Source: Micrasema longulum
Lineage: Eukaryota; Arthropoda; Insecta; Trichoptera; Brachycentridae
Direction of reading: 5' to 3'
Assembly: GCA_022494885.1 (NCBI GenBank)
Contig: JAGVSM010004930.1
Coordinates: forward strand, 1-64,000
DNA: 64,000 nucleotides
The notes beneath the pieces are model-generated. The model searched no databases. It was given only the letters and a program-made list of their open reading frames with translations, and was not told where the DNA came from. The position numbers and the translations under genes were made by a program. Below, one piece after another: positions 47,001 to 62,000 of this stretch; position 1 is the stretch's first letter, and each line of letters opens with the position of its first letter.

Positions 47001-50000
47001 TTTTTTGGCTTAAATTGATAGTCTGTTAACAATTTTAAAAAAAACGCTTGAGCTTCCTCATTGAGAGTGGTTGTACGTACAATAGATGCTAGGGCTTCTT
47101 TCTCTATTCTTGTCGTGTTTCAGGTGGCTACCGCAGCGTCACGGGGCTGAAGCGCGAGCAGCCGGAGCTGCGCGTGCTGCTGGCGGTCGGCGGGCGCGGC
47201 CAGGACGCGCGGCGCCTGTCGCGGCTGGCCGCGCTGCCGCGCACCCGCGCGCACTTCGCCCGCGGCGCGGCCGCCTACTGCCGCGAGCACGGCTTCGACG
47301 GCCTCGACCTGCACTGGCAGTACCCGGGTCAGTCCGAACCGCGCGGTTTTATTAATAGGCCATCTAATATTTCTAAGGGCCATCTAATAATTGACCTAGC
47401 TCAGTAGTTCCCAACTTGGGGGTGATTACCCCTTAAGGGATAAAATGGGATTTTCTGACTAGTAAGACAAAGATTGGATCATCGTTCAGTCACAAAACAT
47501 TTTTTTAACAAAATCACCTATATCAAATCTAACTAACTGTGTTAATAATAATCACTAACACCTAACATGTTTTTTCCAGGTTCTTTTATTATGTTTATTT
47601 TAAACGAGCTGATCCCGGCAATGCTTTGCTATTGCTAGATTTGAGTAAGTACTTGTGTATTTATAAAATGAACACAATTGAAAGTTTGATATCAATTATT
47701 GCATTATGTCTCATTCCCATAATAAACTTTTTTGTAAAAAAAGAAACAATAAGGACACGCCGATAGTAAATATCTATAGTGTGGAAAAAAAATAACTGCT
47801 CTAGTGTCATAATCTAGAGAGAAAATACGGGAATACGTTTGTATGAAGAAAAGTAGGACCCCATTTTCTCTTAAGATTAAACATTATTTAGTATCCTTAC
47901 AAAACTTTACTTTATAATGCTTTTATGTAACCATGGAACAGGTTCGGTGTTTTTAATTAAAACCATCTACATATTAATAAACAAAGACGCACCCGGAATG
48001 CTCTAAAATTATGACGCTTAACTCATGCCCAAACGCTCAGTCCTGCCTTTCATGTATTCAGTCGTTCTTTAACCACCAGCCGGGTTTCGACGCGAGCTTG
48101 ACATTCAATTCAAAACCGAAATGCTTGGTTGTGTCGTGAAAGCGTGTAAAAACCGTTCGGACAAGCAAAAAACCGCACGTAAATGTGTTTTTGAGATTCA
48201 AAAAAAAATAATGCAATAGCTAATTTTGTTTTTCAACAAAACTTTTTGGGGGTATTTATTTGCTAATATCTAACCCCGCTTTATGGATAATATCCACAAA
48301 ACGGTGGGAAATTGCTGACCAAGCTAATTAATAGTCAGTATTACAACGTGAAGATATATTTTTTTTATTAACTAGACAATTTCACTGTCCCTGGACTGAA
48401 AGCGGAAGACATCATTTGTGTAACAAATAAATAAATAACAAATGACCAAGATACATATAAATATATATTTAAATCAAATATGACACAATTTGTGTACTGG
48501 TGCAGAGCGTTGAGCGCCAATTAACATGAAAAAAAGTCAAATTAAGAAAAATAGACAGTTTTAGTGTTTAAAAATCCCTACATCGCTATTTATATGCTAT
48601 AAACTTTTTAATAATTAAAAAAGGAATGGCCCACGCTCAGACGCTGAAGTCTTTGTGGGCATTTTTTCCAATTTATGTTATAGCTTAATTATAGATGTAT
48701 TTTTCTAGTGTTTTTTTGTAATTATATTTCTATATAAATAATATATGTATGGAAAAATAAACAAATAAAAAATAATAACAATTTTAAGAAAATTAAAAAA
48801 ATAAAATAAAAAAAACATCTGCATCCGATCTGGTATGACTAGAGTTTTTCGTTCGTTTGTTTTTAATATTTTTAATTTTTATTTATGAAAATATTTTCTA
48901 GTACCTCATTTAAATTACTTATTAAAACGATGGCTTGACAGTTATTCGATATTAATCAATATTTTCCAAAGCAAAGTAATATTTTTAATATTCCAGACGG
49001 TTTTCAAACCGCAATATGCCTAGCAACGTGCTACGAAAATTGCTAAAAATATTTTTAAGGCGCCGCGTATTTTTGCATGCATATTTTTTTTTTTGTAATT
49101 AGATTTGGACTGAACGATATGTACTGCATGAACCTAACTATGTGACCGCACCCTGTGGGGCTTTTATTGTTTGTGTTTCTTTGATCTTGTCGTATCTATG
49201 GCGAGGATGCAGTTGACGAACTCCATAGCGTTTCTCTGGATGTGCCAACCGATTCCGCTATAAGGAGTTAACGTCCTGTGTGTAATAAATTGATCTTGCA
49301 CAGTATGATGTACTATGACAGAAAACGCTAGGTTGGTTTCTTGGCGCGAGCACTGCCATCGATCTATGGCTTTTTAGCCACAGATCTTACTTTTGACACG
49401 TTCAATAAATAATAAGTAGATTAAAATAAATTTGAGTTCATCAGAAGTATCCATGTCTCCTGCCCTCAATAAGATGTCAATATGGGTGCGGAATAAACTA
49501 AACCTTTATTAAGGTGATTCACAAATAAAAGAAATGGAAAGACTTGAAATATTTCAAATAAATTACTAAAAATATGTTTTTGATAAATTTTGATATAAAA
49601 TAGTAATGTTATTAATTTTATTTGATTTATTTACTTATTAATTATACGGCATACGTTTCTTTTAACAACATAATAATGAGTTCAGTTATACAAAATAAAA
49701 ACAATATAAAATTATATTAATAGTTTATATTAGTTATTAAGATGTCATGGACTAACTTAATAAATCAAAAAGAAATAAAAACGTTTCCTTCCACGTTTTA
49801 TGCATAACTGTCTACTTCATATAATCCGTATGACCTTTTTAAAACCCGATGTTGCCATTATTAAATTCACTGCACTAGGCATATTGTGTGAGTATTCTCA
49901 TTTCTATCCAACATTTTCCATCATCGTCTAACACAACAAAATCATTTTTTTCGTTTGTATAGGAGCTGAAGACTTGGGAGGGAATGTTGACGATAAGCAA

Positions 50001-53000
50001 AACTTGGTTCTGTTACTTCAAGAAATCAGAAAAGTGTTCGATGCTGAGAGTCTTCTCATCAGCTTGGCTGTCCCCGCTTCGAGGTAAGTTTACAACGATT
50101 AAAAAATGGCTCCCATATATTTTTTTTTTAATGTACTTAATCATATTAATATTCAGTATAAATGAGAAGGGAATATTTAAAATTGTAACATATTTACCAT
50201 TTAATTACCCCTTCTCCGACCTAAGAACTGCCATTTAAGCGTTTGTCCATTTTGTGAGCGATATAAAAGCAGATAACGTTTGGTTTCAGATTCCGCGTGG
50301 AGGATGGCTACGACGTGCCCGCCATAGGGGAGTTGGCGCACTGGGTGACGCTTCAGGCCTACGACCTCCACGCTGACAGGGACTCCTGCTCCGTGGCCGA
50401 CCACCACTCTCCGCTTCTCCCGCGCCCATCTGACGCAGCGACTACGGACTCATTTTACAACGTTGTGAGTTCTTAAAGAACCTTAAAGTCAACCGACTAC
50501 AGAATGCAGATAGATTCTTAAGAGTTGGATAAATAATGCAATTCTGTCCGTGAAATATAGAACCAGAATCTAAAATTAAATACTTAAGTTCCCGGGTGCG
50601 ATTCCTGGCGAGGTGGACATAAATATTGATTTAAATACTTATGGGCAGTCTTCAATTGGTTTACCTCTTTTGGATCTCCATATCAGAAAACAAACCAAAT
50701 ACTGGTCAGAAATCAGAATGGAATTCTGAACCAGAAACTTTGTAGGTAATTTAACAAAATATTTTCGGTTTGGAAATAAATTGTGGCCATGCGCAATAAG
50801 CATATACTGGGAATGCGCGTATGCAGATTTTGATTCGATTTAAATATAATGTATTTAAAATTATTATGAAAATACAACTTTGTTATTAGTGTTACACAAT
50901 TTATTCTTTTACAAGAACACAACTATAGTTTCGGGAGAGCACTCCTCCCATCGACAGGTGATATAAAACTAATATAGTAAACACAGAATATTGTTCACAA
51001 TATCATAGAGTCTAAACAAAAAATAAACAAATTAATCAGTGAAACTTAGAACAGGAGGGTTTTTTCCACCCTTATCTAAGGTGTTAGCATATGAGTGGAT
51101 AGTTATCTAAACTACAGATATGAAAACATGATCAATGAGGGACAGGACAGGACATTAAGTCGAATTTATTTCTTAAAATTTAGCACATAAGTGGAAGTTG
51201 TAATATTTAAGTCCAAGATTTAATGTGTGGGAAGACATCGCTCGTGTGAATGCCGATTCAATTAAAAATATTATAATGTATTTTACTTGTTTACCTGATT
51301 TGTGACGAATATCTCACTCGTTGACTTAATTAGTAGCGAATGATTAACTCGTTCACCCGATTCGTGACTAATATGATTTGACAGGATTACGCGGTGAAAT
51401 TCTGGCTCAAGCGCGGCATGCCGCGGTCCCGCCTGGTCCTGGGCGTGCCGCTGTTCGGGCGCTCCTTTCAGCTGGAGGACGCTGCCTCCTCCCTCCCCGG
51501 CAGCAGGGCCAAGGGGCCCGGAGACGCCGGGGCCTACACCTCCACCAAAGGAATGCTGGCCTATTTCGAGGTATTTTCCAACCCACCTTCAAGGGAAATC
51601 AGCAATTTTGAGATCTTCGTATAAAAAAGTCTTTTATTTTGTTACTTTTATGTGATTTTTAAGATGTCTGAAACCTTGTAATATTAGGATATTTAATATA
51701 CAGGGTGACTAGAACTGAACCCGCTATAGCAAATTCGCATATGTAGGAGGTAATTTGTTAATTATTGGACCTCAATTTCTTTATCTAAAGTTTTATAATT
51801 TGAGAGATATGTCAATTTTTATACTTTATTGAGATTTTTCTAAAATATGACCTTCAAGCATTCAGAACTTTATTTTTTTTTCATTATTTTAGTATTCTTT
51901 ATTATTTGTTGGTAGTCATAAACATTTGTAGATAAAATACGTCAGAATTTCCCTCAAACTAGGGTTAAATAATATTATATTACGCTTAAAAAACAATAAA
52001 GGTGACAAACTAGAGAACTAATATAAAGTATAATAAATTATTGGAACACCGTAGCTATTTTTTTATTTCAGGTTGAATTTGATGGTAAAGTTTTATTTTT
52101 TTTAAAGCGTAATATCTTATTATTTAACTCTAGTTTGAGGGATGTTCCGACGTATTTTAATCACAAATGTTTATGACTACCAACAAATAATAAAAAAAAA
52201 ACTAAAATAATGAAAAAACCAAAACTTCTGAATGCTTGAAGGTCAAATTTTGGAAAAATAAAAATTGATTTATCTCCCAAACTATAAAACTTTAGCTACG
52301 GAAAACAATTTCCAATAATTAGCAGATGACCTCCTCTATGTGTGAATTTCCTATGGCGGATTCAGTTCCAGTCACCCTGTATATAAATATACACCGAAAC
52401 CTCTTTTAATACGAGGGCATGGGTTCAACGCATACTTATATAACTTTAAAATAAAATGAAATTATTTACTATCTGTAGCTACCTTCATTATATTAAAAAA
52501 TATAACATAAGAACTAAATGCTTAAAAAAATCGTTACAAGATAATTTTCTATCCCCCTTCCTTTGCGCATATGTACCTCTCTACGCACTAGTAACTTAAA
52601 CAGCGATGTATGGAAAACCAAAAACAAAAAGTATAATATTTATACTATAATTATATTTAAATGCACTGTAAAATGAATGTTGTTTTTTTTTTATTAAAAA
52701 AAACGTACACTAATAAAAAAAATAAGTCAAATACAAACAATAAATTTTAGAGTACCTTCTTCTTCATTCTTCTTCTTTAGCCTTATTTTATCCACTGCTG
52801 GATAAAGGCCTCTTCCAAACGTCTCCATTCCTTCCCAAGTATCTATTTTGGGTTATTAATCCTTCACAAGGATCTATTTTGGGTCCACTATTACAACAAC
52901 AACAACAACAAACCATCACGCCGTTTCCCCGTAAGGGTAGGCAGAGAGAATAGAACGCCACATCACTCCATCTTTCTGTTCTCTCTACATCACTCTACAT

Positions 53001-56000
53001 TCATACATCCTTTCATGCACGCGCGCAGATTATTCCGACTTTTGACAAGTCCGTCTTTAAGTATTTGTTGGATTTGGTCATGCCATGTCTTTCTCGGTCA
53101 TCCTCTATTCCTGTATACATCAACATTCGCATTGTAAATATTATTAGCCGTTCTTCCGCTGTCCATTTACTCTACATGTCCAAACCAGCGCAGAGCTCCT
53201 TTCTTGATTTTGTCGATAATGCTTATCTCAGCCTTGTATAATGTACGGATCTCGACATTTGTGCATCTATCGTACATAGTTTTACCACACATTCACCTGA
53301 GAGATAGCATTTCGACAGCGTTCAGCCAACTTTCATCACCGTTTTTACTTCGCCAAGTCCATACTTCGCTCTCATGCATCAGGGTCGGGACTCCACTGTG
53401 AACTGCTAATTTGCCTCTTGCGACAAACATTTATTTGCCATGGTTGATTTAAGGGCACCGTACACTGTGTTCCCGGCACTCGCCCTCCTTTCAATATCTT
53501 TCTCAGTCATTCCATCCCTAGTGAACATACTTCCCAGATACACAAATTCCTCTACTTGTTTTAGCATAACTCCATTCACAGTGATTTCACATTTAGTCAT
53601 CCTTTCATTTCTTTTAAAAACCATCACATACGATTTATCGACATTCATCAGCAAATCGCTATCCTCGCATACATCGTAGACCTTTGTAACCAAGAGCTGC
53701 AGTTCCACTTTATTGTTAGCAAGAAGCACGGCATCATCAGCGTACGTTTTAATGACTTATCACTGTACAATTCCAATGGAAAAATTATTATGTAGGCCAA
53801 CGACACTGGACTTCTCTATAAAAATCAAATTGACGTATTAACAAACAACTACATAAACGAAGACCTAACTATTTTGATTTAATGAACAAACACAAATTCA
53901 TTTACACATAATGAAAAAAAAGGTAGTATTATCAATTTTGAATCTAGAAAAAAATGGCATAAAATAGATGCTTACATAAATGATGAACGTTGAATATTAT
54001 ATTATTATGTAGGTACTAGCAATATTTTATTTTATTTCCTTATGCTTCGAGTATTTATTGTATTAATATTTATTAGGTATAATAGTGTTTTGTGATATAT
54101 TTTTCTGCAGATTTGTGAAGCCATTGCGTCAGGAGAATGGCGTCAAGAGCGGGACGCTGTCGGTAGTCCGTATATAGTGAAGGGAGACCAGTGGGTTGGA
54201 TATGATGACGCGCAATCTATCAAAAATAAGGTACGTCATTCTAATACATTCATTAGGTCGAAATGGAATGCAAGTTGAATGGAATAATTACGATAAACGA
54301 TGAAAAAAAAACAGTCATGATTAAAAAAAAACAGTAAATTCGACAGAAAAAAAAATCGTCCGGTTGAAAGAAGAAAGTTCAAGGTAACGAAAAAATACCG
54401 TCTTACAGTCGACGAATATTGATTTTGTTTTGTATTATTTTCATACATAACACAACGAACATGACAACGGGTCGGAGGACCAATCACAGTGGTATGTAAA
54501 AATTACTCAGGCTTGAGAAAAACAACTTTTTTTAATTTGAAATTTATTTATAAACCCTTACGGATATCATTTATTTAACAAAATAATATTTCAAACATCT
54601 TTGGGAAAGGTTGTCTAAGTCTTTTGTTTAGTTTTGTCTGCTAGTTTGTTGAATAATTTTAGTCCTTCCTTTATTAGTCTCGACTTTTCTTGTCTCGTTT
54701 TATAATATAACTGGCTGACCCGACAGACGTTGTCCTGCCCGAATGTTGGCTTGCATTGGAAAAATACTTGCTATTGATAAGTAGGTACCTAGGCACTTGT
54801 TTGTGATCGAATTCCAAAACTAAAAATGGTTAATATTCAAATACTAAATTTAAGTAGGTACTTGTTTATGGTTGAATTCCGAAACATAAAATAAATATTT
54901 TTTCAAATATGGCATTCTTTTTGCAAACTTCAAACTCCGGTTTTCTCATCAACAGAGGGGTGTACTTATGTGGGAATACGATTTTTAAAAATGTATTGAA
55001 TTGAATATAATGTTAGTATTGCCAAAATCCAGCATAAATAAATAAATGGATAGAAATTATAAGGAAATAATATTGCGTTAATCTTTTGTGTCGGATATCT
55101 TCAGCAAATCAAAAAAAACTTTGATGTAGCATTCATCAAAACGTAAAATTTTGCAAATTGTCGGTTGGGTGGTTTCTGAATAACACGGTCCAATTAAATA
55201 TCTATACAAGTTCTTACGTATTGAGATAATTATTGAAAGATTTCAGAAGTTGTTTATTAAATTTTTTCATGTGTTTCTTTACAGATGTTGTACGTAAAAT
55301 CTATGAATTTGAGAGGTGGAGCCATATGGTCTGCAGATTTGGATGACTTCAGAGGGTTGTGTGGCCAGCCGTGGCCTCTACTGACAGCCCTCTCCAATAC
55401 AATTAAAGGTAGGGTTTCATTCGTAAAAAAATTATAGTCAAAGAACATAGGGTGACAACTTTTGCGCCACTTGTATAATCAATTATTATTATTTTATTTT
55501 TTTTAAAAAGAAATATTTGTGTTCTTATGATTTACCCAAATATTTAATTCTGAGGGCCATTTTCAACGAGTTGTAAATAACTCACTATTAGAAAATGGAA
55601 TCGAGTTGGGATAGAGTGGGATTCGAACCACAAACCTTTGGTCCGTGAGTCCGAGACACTAGCCACAGGACCACAACCCGATTTCAAACCTTAATTTTAA
55701 CGGAGTTATATTTACAAATCTGTATTTCGCTTTTTTTTCTCTTTCAAATAAAATAACTCTTGCAAAATAAAATAATTCGGCAATAGCATATTACCTTATT
55801 TTGATTTATTATTATTAATTCATTTGGGGGAGATTGTTTTCATTATTTATTTATTTATTTAACTTTACAATATGCCCATTTACAAAAAATATACAGCTAA
55901 GTACAAAGATAGTAAGTAATAATTTTAAAGATAAACAACGCTTTTTTGTATACATGTAGAAACAATAAAAATCACACTGCTATGCAAAATAAAAAGTGAA

Positions 56001-59000
56001 ACTTTTTTTGAAAATGTATTAAAAAAATAATAAAAATGTTTTTTTTAGAAAACTTTGGAATGTCATAGGTTTACGGGAATACGTGTTAATAATAACCGAT
56101 CAAATAAAGCGTTGTGATTTTATAGATTTCCGGTTTCCGGGTAGCCATGTTTTTCGACGTTTGGATTGTTTTGACGGGTACGGGGGGAATTCACAGACTT
56201 GAACTCGTGACGTCAGGGGAGGTACAATAGGGAAATATCACATACTACGAATCCGGATAAAAATATACAAAATGGATTTAGAAAAATTAATTGTATTTTT
56301 AAAATAAATATGGATATCGTAGAGAAAGGTGATCATACATAAATGTAAAAAAGAAATGAAATAAAAATATAAATTTCTGTATAAAGTTACGTTAACCTTG
56401 ACGAAGAAGCTTAAAAAAATTATAATAAAAAGTTGGTGGTTAAAAACAAAGTTGTTTTAGTTATTTTATTTTATTGAAATAAAAATACTTTGCCAGAAAA
56501 ACGCGGCGTGTTTGGCTTTGGTTGTTGTAACGTCAAGATTCGTGATAATGCTCAAAACAAATTTCAATGGCCAGGAATAAATAAACATGAATCCTGAAGT
56601 AATGGGGGCGTGGCCAATGTAATTGCCGTTTTTGCAGAAATTCAAAATTACAAATTAAAAAATATTGTTTATGCTTTAAATAATTAACAACATTTTTTTT
56701 ACTGGACGCTATTTTATAGACCTTTATTGCTTTAAAAATGTAAAATATTGTATTCTCCTATTTAAAAATTACAAAACTTAAAAAATAATAGCGATGGTAA
56801 TACGATTCATCAAAATAAAAATGCCTTAGTTTGATATTACCAAATGTTTATTTTAAAACACTGAATTTCTTCATTCGCACTCATTTTATTTGTACTAGAA
56901 GTAATGCACATTTTGCCGAGCGCCTAATGCATTTTAATTTTATTTTTTTCTAAACTACAGAGCTGCCTGTTGTGTCCAGCGAGGGCATGCGGGCGGTGGG
57001 AGCTTGCAGCATGGGCGAGCAGGAAGAAGAAGGAACGTATCTTCTGCGGGATCCCACAAGCTGCGGCTCGTACTTCCTATGTCGCCAAGGACAGAAGTTC
57101 CACATCTCCTGTCCACAGGGGACCCTATTCGACTCCGGAGCAGCAGTCTGCCGGTAAGAATCAGTGGACATCAAAATATATTTTTATTTTATTTTATTTT
57201 TATTTTATTTTATTTAGAAAACATACAGTCATACAAAATCAGTATTAAAAACAAAATTTTTTTAACATAAAAAGACCAATTAAGTTTTCATAAATTAAAA
57301 AGATATAAACATTAAATGTGACAAAAAATAAAAATAAATAAGAATTTTAAGTGAGAAAAGGATAATTGTTGACATTTGCGTTTTCCATGGAGGTAATAAA
57401 TTAAAATAAATAAAAATACCGAATGTACACTCCGAGCCATCCACGCACACACACGAACGCACATATAAAACATACACAAACATATACATTACATGCGGCA
57501 CACATACATAGCATAAACCACTCGAGATGCACATTCAGCAACTATCCCAAATAATCGACCCATGAAGAAATTTTCTGTACAAATGCAACGTGCAGTTAAA
57601 AATGTCTACATCAATACCGAGTCCGTTATAATGTCTACAGGTACGTCTTATGAATAAATTCGAGGTTTAATGGTTTTAACAAGTTGGTACATAAAAAAGG
57701 GAATTCAATCTAGTATAGCGAAGAGGACAACGGAAACCAATATTTTGTAAAAGATAATCAACTATGTTATTGAGAATTTTGAAAAGAAAAATTAAATCAT
57801 ATCTAAGGCGCCTTTTTTTGTAGTGATTCTATATTAAAATTGATCAAAGATGCTCCGTAATCATTTTCAATGTTACCAAAACGATATTCCAGGCTCCTTA
57901 TAAATTTCTTTTGAATGTTTTCAATTTGATTAATATATACATTATATTGAGGGGACCATACTAATGAAGCAAATTCGAGTTGACTTCGCACATAAGTATA
58001 GTAAAGAAGTTTAAATGTATTTGGTGATGAGAATGACTTGGAGATTCGTAAGATAAACCCTAGAAGTCTGTACGCTAAATTATACAAGACATTTAAAGGG
58101 ACTTTGAGTAACAATTAAATTATCTATGTTGATTGCAGAATCAGTGTCAAAGTATTTAAAGAAGAAAATCTCTTTATTTGCTTCCGTAAACGTGAAAGAA
58201 AAAAAAATATCTTTGCCTATCTATAAAAATAAATGTTAAATGTTGTTTGATTTCCGAATTCATCATCGAGGAATAAATTAACTACGACTAATGTTAGTAA
58301 ATATTAGTAAATAACCACTTACCGACTTTTTTATGTATACCGGTTTCGAGACGTACCCGCCTCTTCGTCAGGGCACTCACCACACCGACATGCAAATACT
58401 TAAATACACTTTCACCTTTACCATCACCATAGTATTTACGAAAAAATACGTAAATTACATGCAGAGTTAAAACTGATCCAAAACACCACCATGTCCGAAC
58501 ATGCATTAAAATTAGGTTAATAATAGGGTTAGGAAGAGGAGGGGCGAGGGGATGAACGTTACGTGATTGATTATTTTTTAATTTAAAAAGTGGGCTATGT
58601 TTATTGGTTTAAACTCGGGTTTTTAAAATTTTAGTATTTGTATGTTGGTGTAGTGAGTGTCCTGATGAAGAGACAGGTACGTCTTGAAAGCGGTAGACAT
58701 TAAAAGTCGGTATGTGGTTATATGTTTATATTTACTTAAATCATTAAAAATATATGACCACAAAGTTTATGGTTTGAACATAAATAATAAATTAATTTTG
58801 ATATCTAATATGACAAAAATCCATATATTAATATGGGGTAGAGGCGCAGAGAGGTAATGATCCAGTTAAACAGACTCAAATGACATTAATAGTGTATTTT
58901 AGCATAAAGATAAATCAAATGCGTTTTCTTTCCTTTCAGAGTGATGAACCCGGCGAATTGTCTTCCTGGGAAAACAAGGAATGGTTTCCTTCCAGCAAAT

Positions 59001-62000
59001 AACCACATTGCTCAACTCATTGATAAGGATCTTACAAGAGAATTTTATCAAATCAGACAAGGCGGTAAGGCATTTTACAAATAATTATTTTTCAATAGTT
59101 AAATATCTCCTCGCTCTTTTTTAGTGATCGAAATATTCTACTTTTTGTGTATTATTGTAATACATTGGGCCTTACTTATAAACTTAATATAAAGTTGCGC
59201 CTAGCCACAGTAGTAAAATAAAAGATAGAAACACCATCCTTATTCTACCACCGTAATAAGCATTGTATTTCCATACGTATTTTACAACTATGCCTTGGCT
59301 TAACTTTGTACCAAGTTTACGTGTGAACCCCTTGTCTAATATACTCGGTTAGATGAATAATGTACAAACCCGTTATTTCAGGGAAGGACAAGCTGTCCGT
59401 GTGCTACATGACCAACTGGGCCTTCTACCGCAAGGGAGAGGGGAAGTTCGTCCCCGAGCACGTGGACACGCGCCTGTGCTCGCACGTGGTGTACGCCTAC
59501 GCCTCGCTGGACCCCGACAACCTGGTCCCCAAGGAGTTCGACCCCTGGGCGGACATCGACAATAGTGAGCGATACTCCTACCCTCGTACAGCCATCTTTC
59601 TCGGCTCGGCTTCGCTTCTACTTGCGTCGCGGGTTTGATTCCCGTCAGTTGCAAGATAAAAATCAAAGAAATATTTTTTTCTTAAAAAACACTTAAAAAT
59701 AATCAATTCAAATTAGGCGCCATAAAATAAATAGTGTAAACCCGGTTTAAATCATAAAAATATACATATTGTGGGTAGTATCACTGACTCATGAAACAGA
59801 AATTCGAGCCCCGTTCTACCAAATCTCGATTTCCATTTTCTTCTTCGAATTATGAATTTTATACTTGAAAACGACCCCTAACATTGAAAATTTTGAGAAA
59901 ATAAAAAGAACGCAAATATACATAATTTTAATATCAATAATTAGGTTGGCAGTAGGGCGACACTTTCCTCTCGTGCAAAGGAGTTTTAGATTCAATTTAC
60001 TCGGATTTTATTTCTAGAAAGTCGGGACAGGAATATGAAATTTAGAGTCCAGTACTTATATAGTATAGTCTAGTAGTAAGTATTTTTTACCTTGTAAAAA
60101 GTCATGCTGTTTTGGAAATGTTGTATGTACCTAGGGCTTAATTAAAAATCCAAGTTTTCTAATTTGGTAAGTGCAGGAAACGGTCACCAAATTCCTCCAC
60201 GGACTGGCCGCGGACTTCTTTGAAGCTGTATTCCAAAAGTGGATTAGTCGTCAACAAAAATGCGTTGAAAAGTCTAGTGATTATGTTGAAAAATAATTAA
60301 GAAATTAAGCTTTCCAATGATGTATTTTTCAGTTCAAATAAAAAATGTCTTAAACCTGAAAAAAAATTAAGAACCTTATTTTTTGCACAACCCTCGTATA
60401 ATTGTTATCAACAACTCTTTACTCGTGCGTTAAAAAAAATAAAAAACTAGTCAAACATAATATCTTTCTCTGTAATCGAGGGCGATCGTAGTTCAGCTTC
60501 GGCAATAATATAATGTATTTTTCCTCGCAGACTTGTACGCCCGCGTAACGTCCCTGCGCGACACCAAGGTGCTGCTGGGGCTGGGAGGATGGACCGACTC
60601 GGCCGGGGACAAGTACAGCCGCCTGGCCGCCAACTCCGTAAGGCGCGCCGCCTTCGTGAGCGCCACCGTGGCCTTCCTGCGCCGCCACGCCTTCCAGGGG
60701 CTGCACCTCGACTGGAACTACCCCAAGTGCTGGCAGAGCAGCTGCGCCAAGGGCCCGGCCGAGGACAAGCCCAACTTTGCCAAGCTGGTTCAGGTGAGGA
60801 GACCACGCCCTTTGTGGATACGTCTAGCATTAGAAGCTCCTGTTGATATAACCTAATCTGACCTAACTTTATCAGGCTGGACCGGGTAAAGAGACACCCA
60901 AGTGTATATGCCACTTTTTTGCTGTAGGGGAGAGCAGGTAGGATTCGTACACTTTTTACTCTAAGCCTTATAGAAGAAAAACGAATTGCTGTTTCAGAAT
61001 AATTTCAATGATCCTTTAATACCTATATACCAAGCTTAAATGATAGTGCAGTTTAGTGGTAATACAAAACAACATGGATAAACGATGGTGGTTTTTGGAA
61101 AAATGAAAAACGGACGAATACACACCACACGCGGGGTAGCTTCGTACACGAAATATGAACACAGTGATAAAAATGCCGTTTGTACAAAATATAAACTTTT
61201 ATTGACATAAAAATTAACACAGAATTTACATTTAATGCAATAATAATTAACAGTGTTATTACGACTTACAAAAGTTTAACACAATTTTTTTTTAATGGAA
61301 TTAATCAACATTATAATGAACCATAAGAGTAGCGGGCAGTTATCTTTTTTAATTAATCTATTATTGCATATAGTACACAGATAGATCCTCCCTGAAGGTA
61401 AAAATGCTAGTTGTTTTTGCTGTGTAAGAAAATTTGGATTGTGGCAGCACACAGACCACACATCGAGCCATAATCGGCAGAACAACGTAAGCGACAAATA
61501 GTGAACTGTGCAGGAGAAGGTTTTTTTATTTTTGTTCCATATGTATTTTTAATAATAATAATAAAAATAATTATACATCTTTTTTATCCGAAATATACAA
61601 TGTCATACATACAAAATAATAACAAAGGTATACACCGTTAAATGGTGGACTTATTGCCACTTGCAATTTCTTACAGTCTAACCAAAACTAAATAAAAAAA
61701 TAGAATTAAAAAAATAATTTGAAGAATAAAAAATCAATTTAAAATTAAAATAAAAAGAATTAAATGAAAAAGTTTAGAAAAACACAAACAGTAAAAACAT
61801 TACTCAAGATTATGGTGTATATTACTTACATTAATTATACCTATTACTTTTTACATTATTCTATTACATCTTCCAAATATTCATTTATATTATAGAAACA
61901 TTTATTGATAAGAAACACTTTTAACACACCTGCAAATTTTTTAACACAATGTATTTCCTTAATTTCATTAGGGAGCTTATTATATATTTTTACTGCCATG

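Noticed and set aside
52915..53760. Functional retrotransposon
   Set aside because: The YADD box is intact, but frameshifts and missing 5' half show it is a relic; the same goes for the FADD-bearing copies at 20.2 and 62.7 kb.
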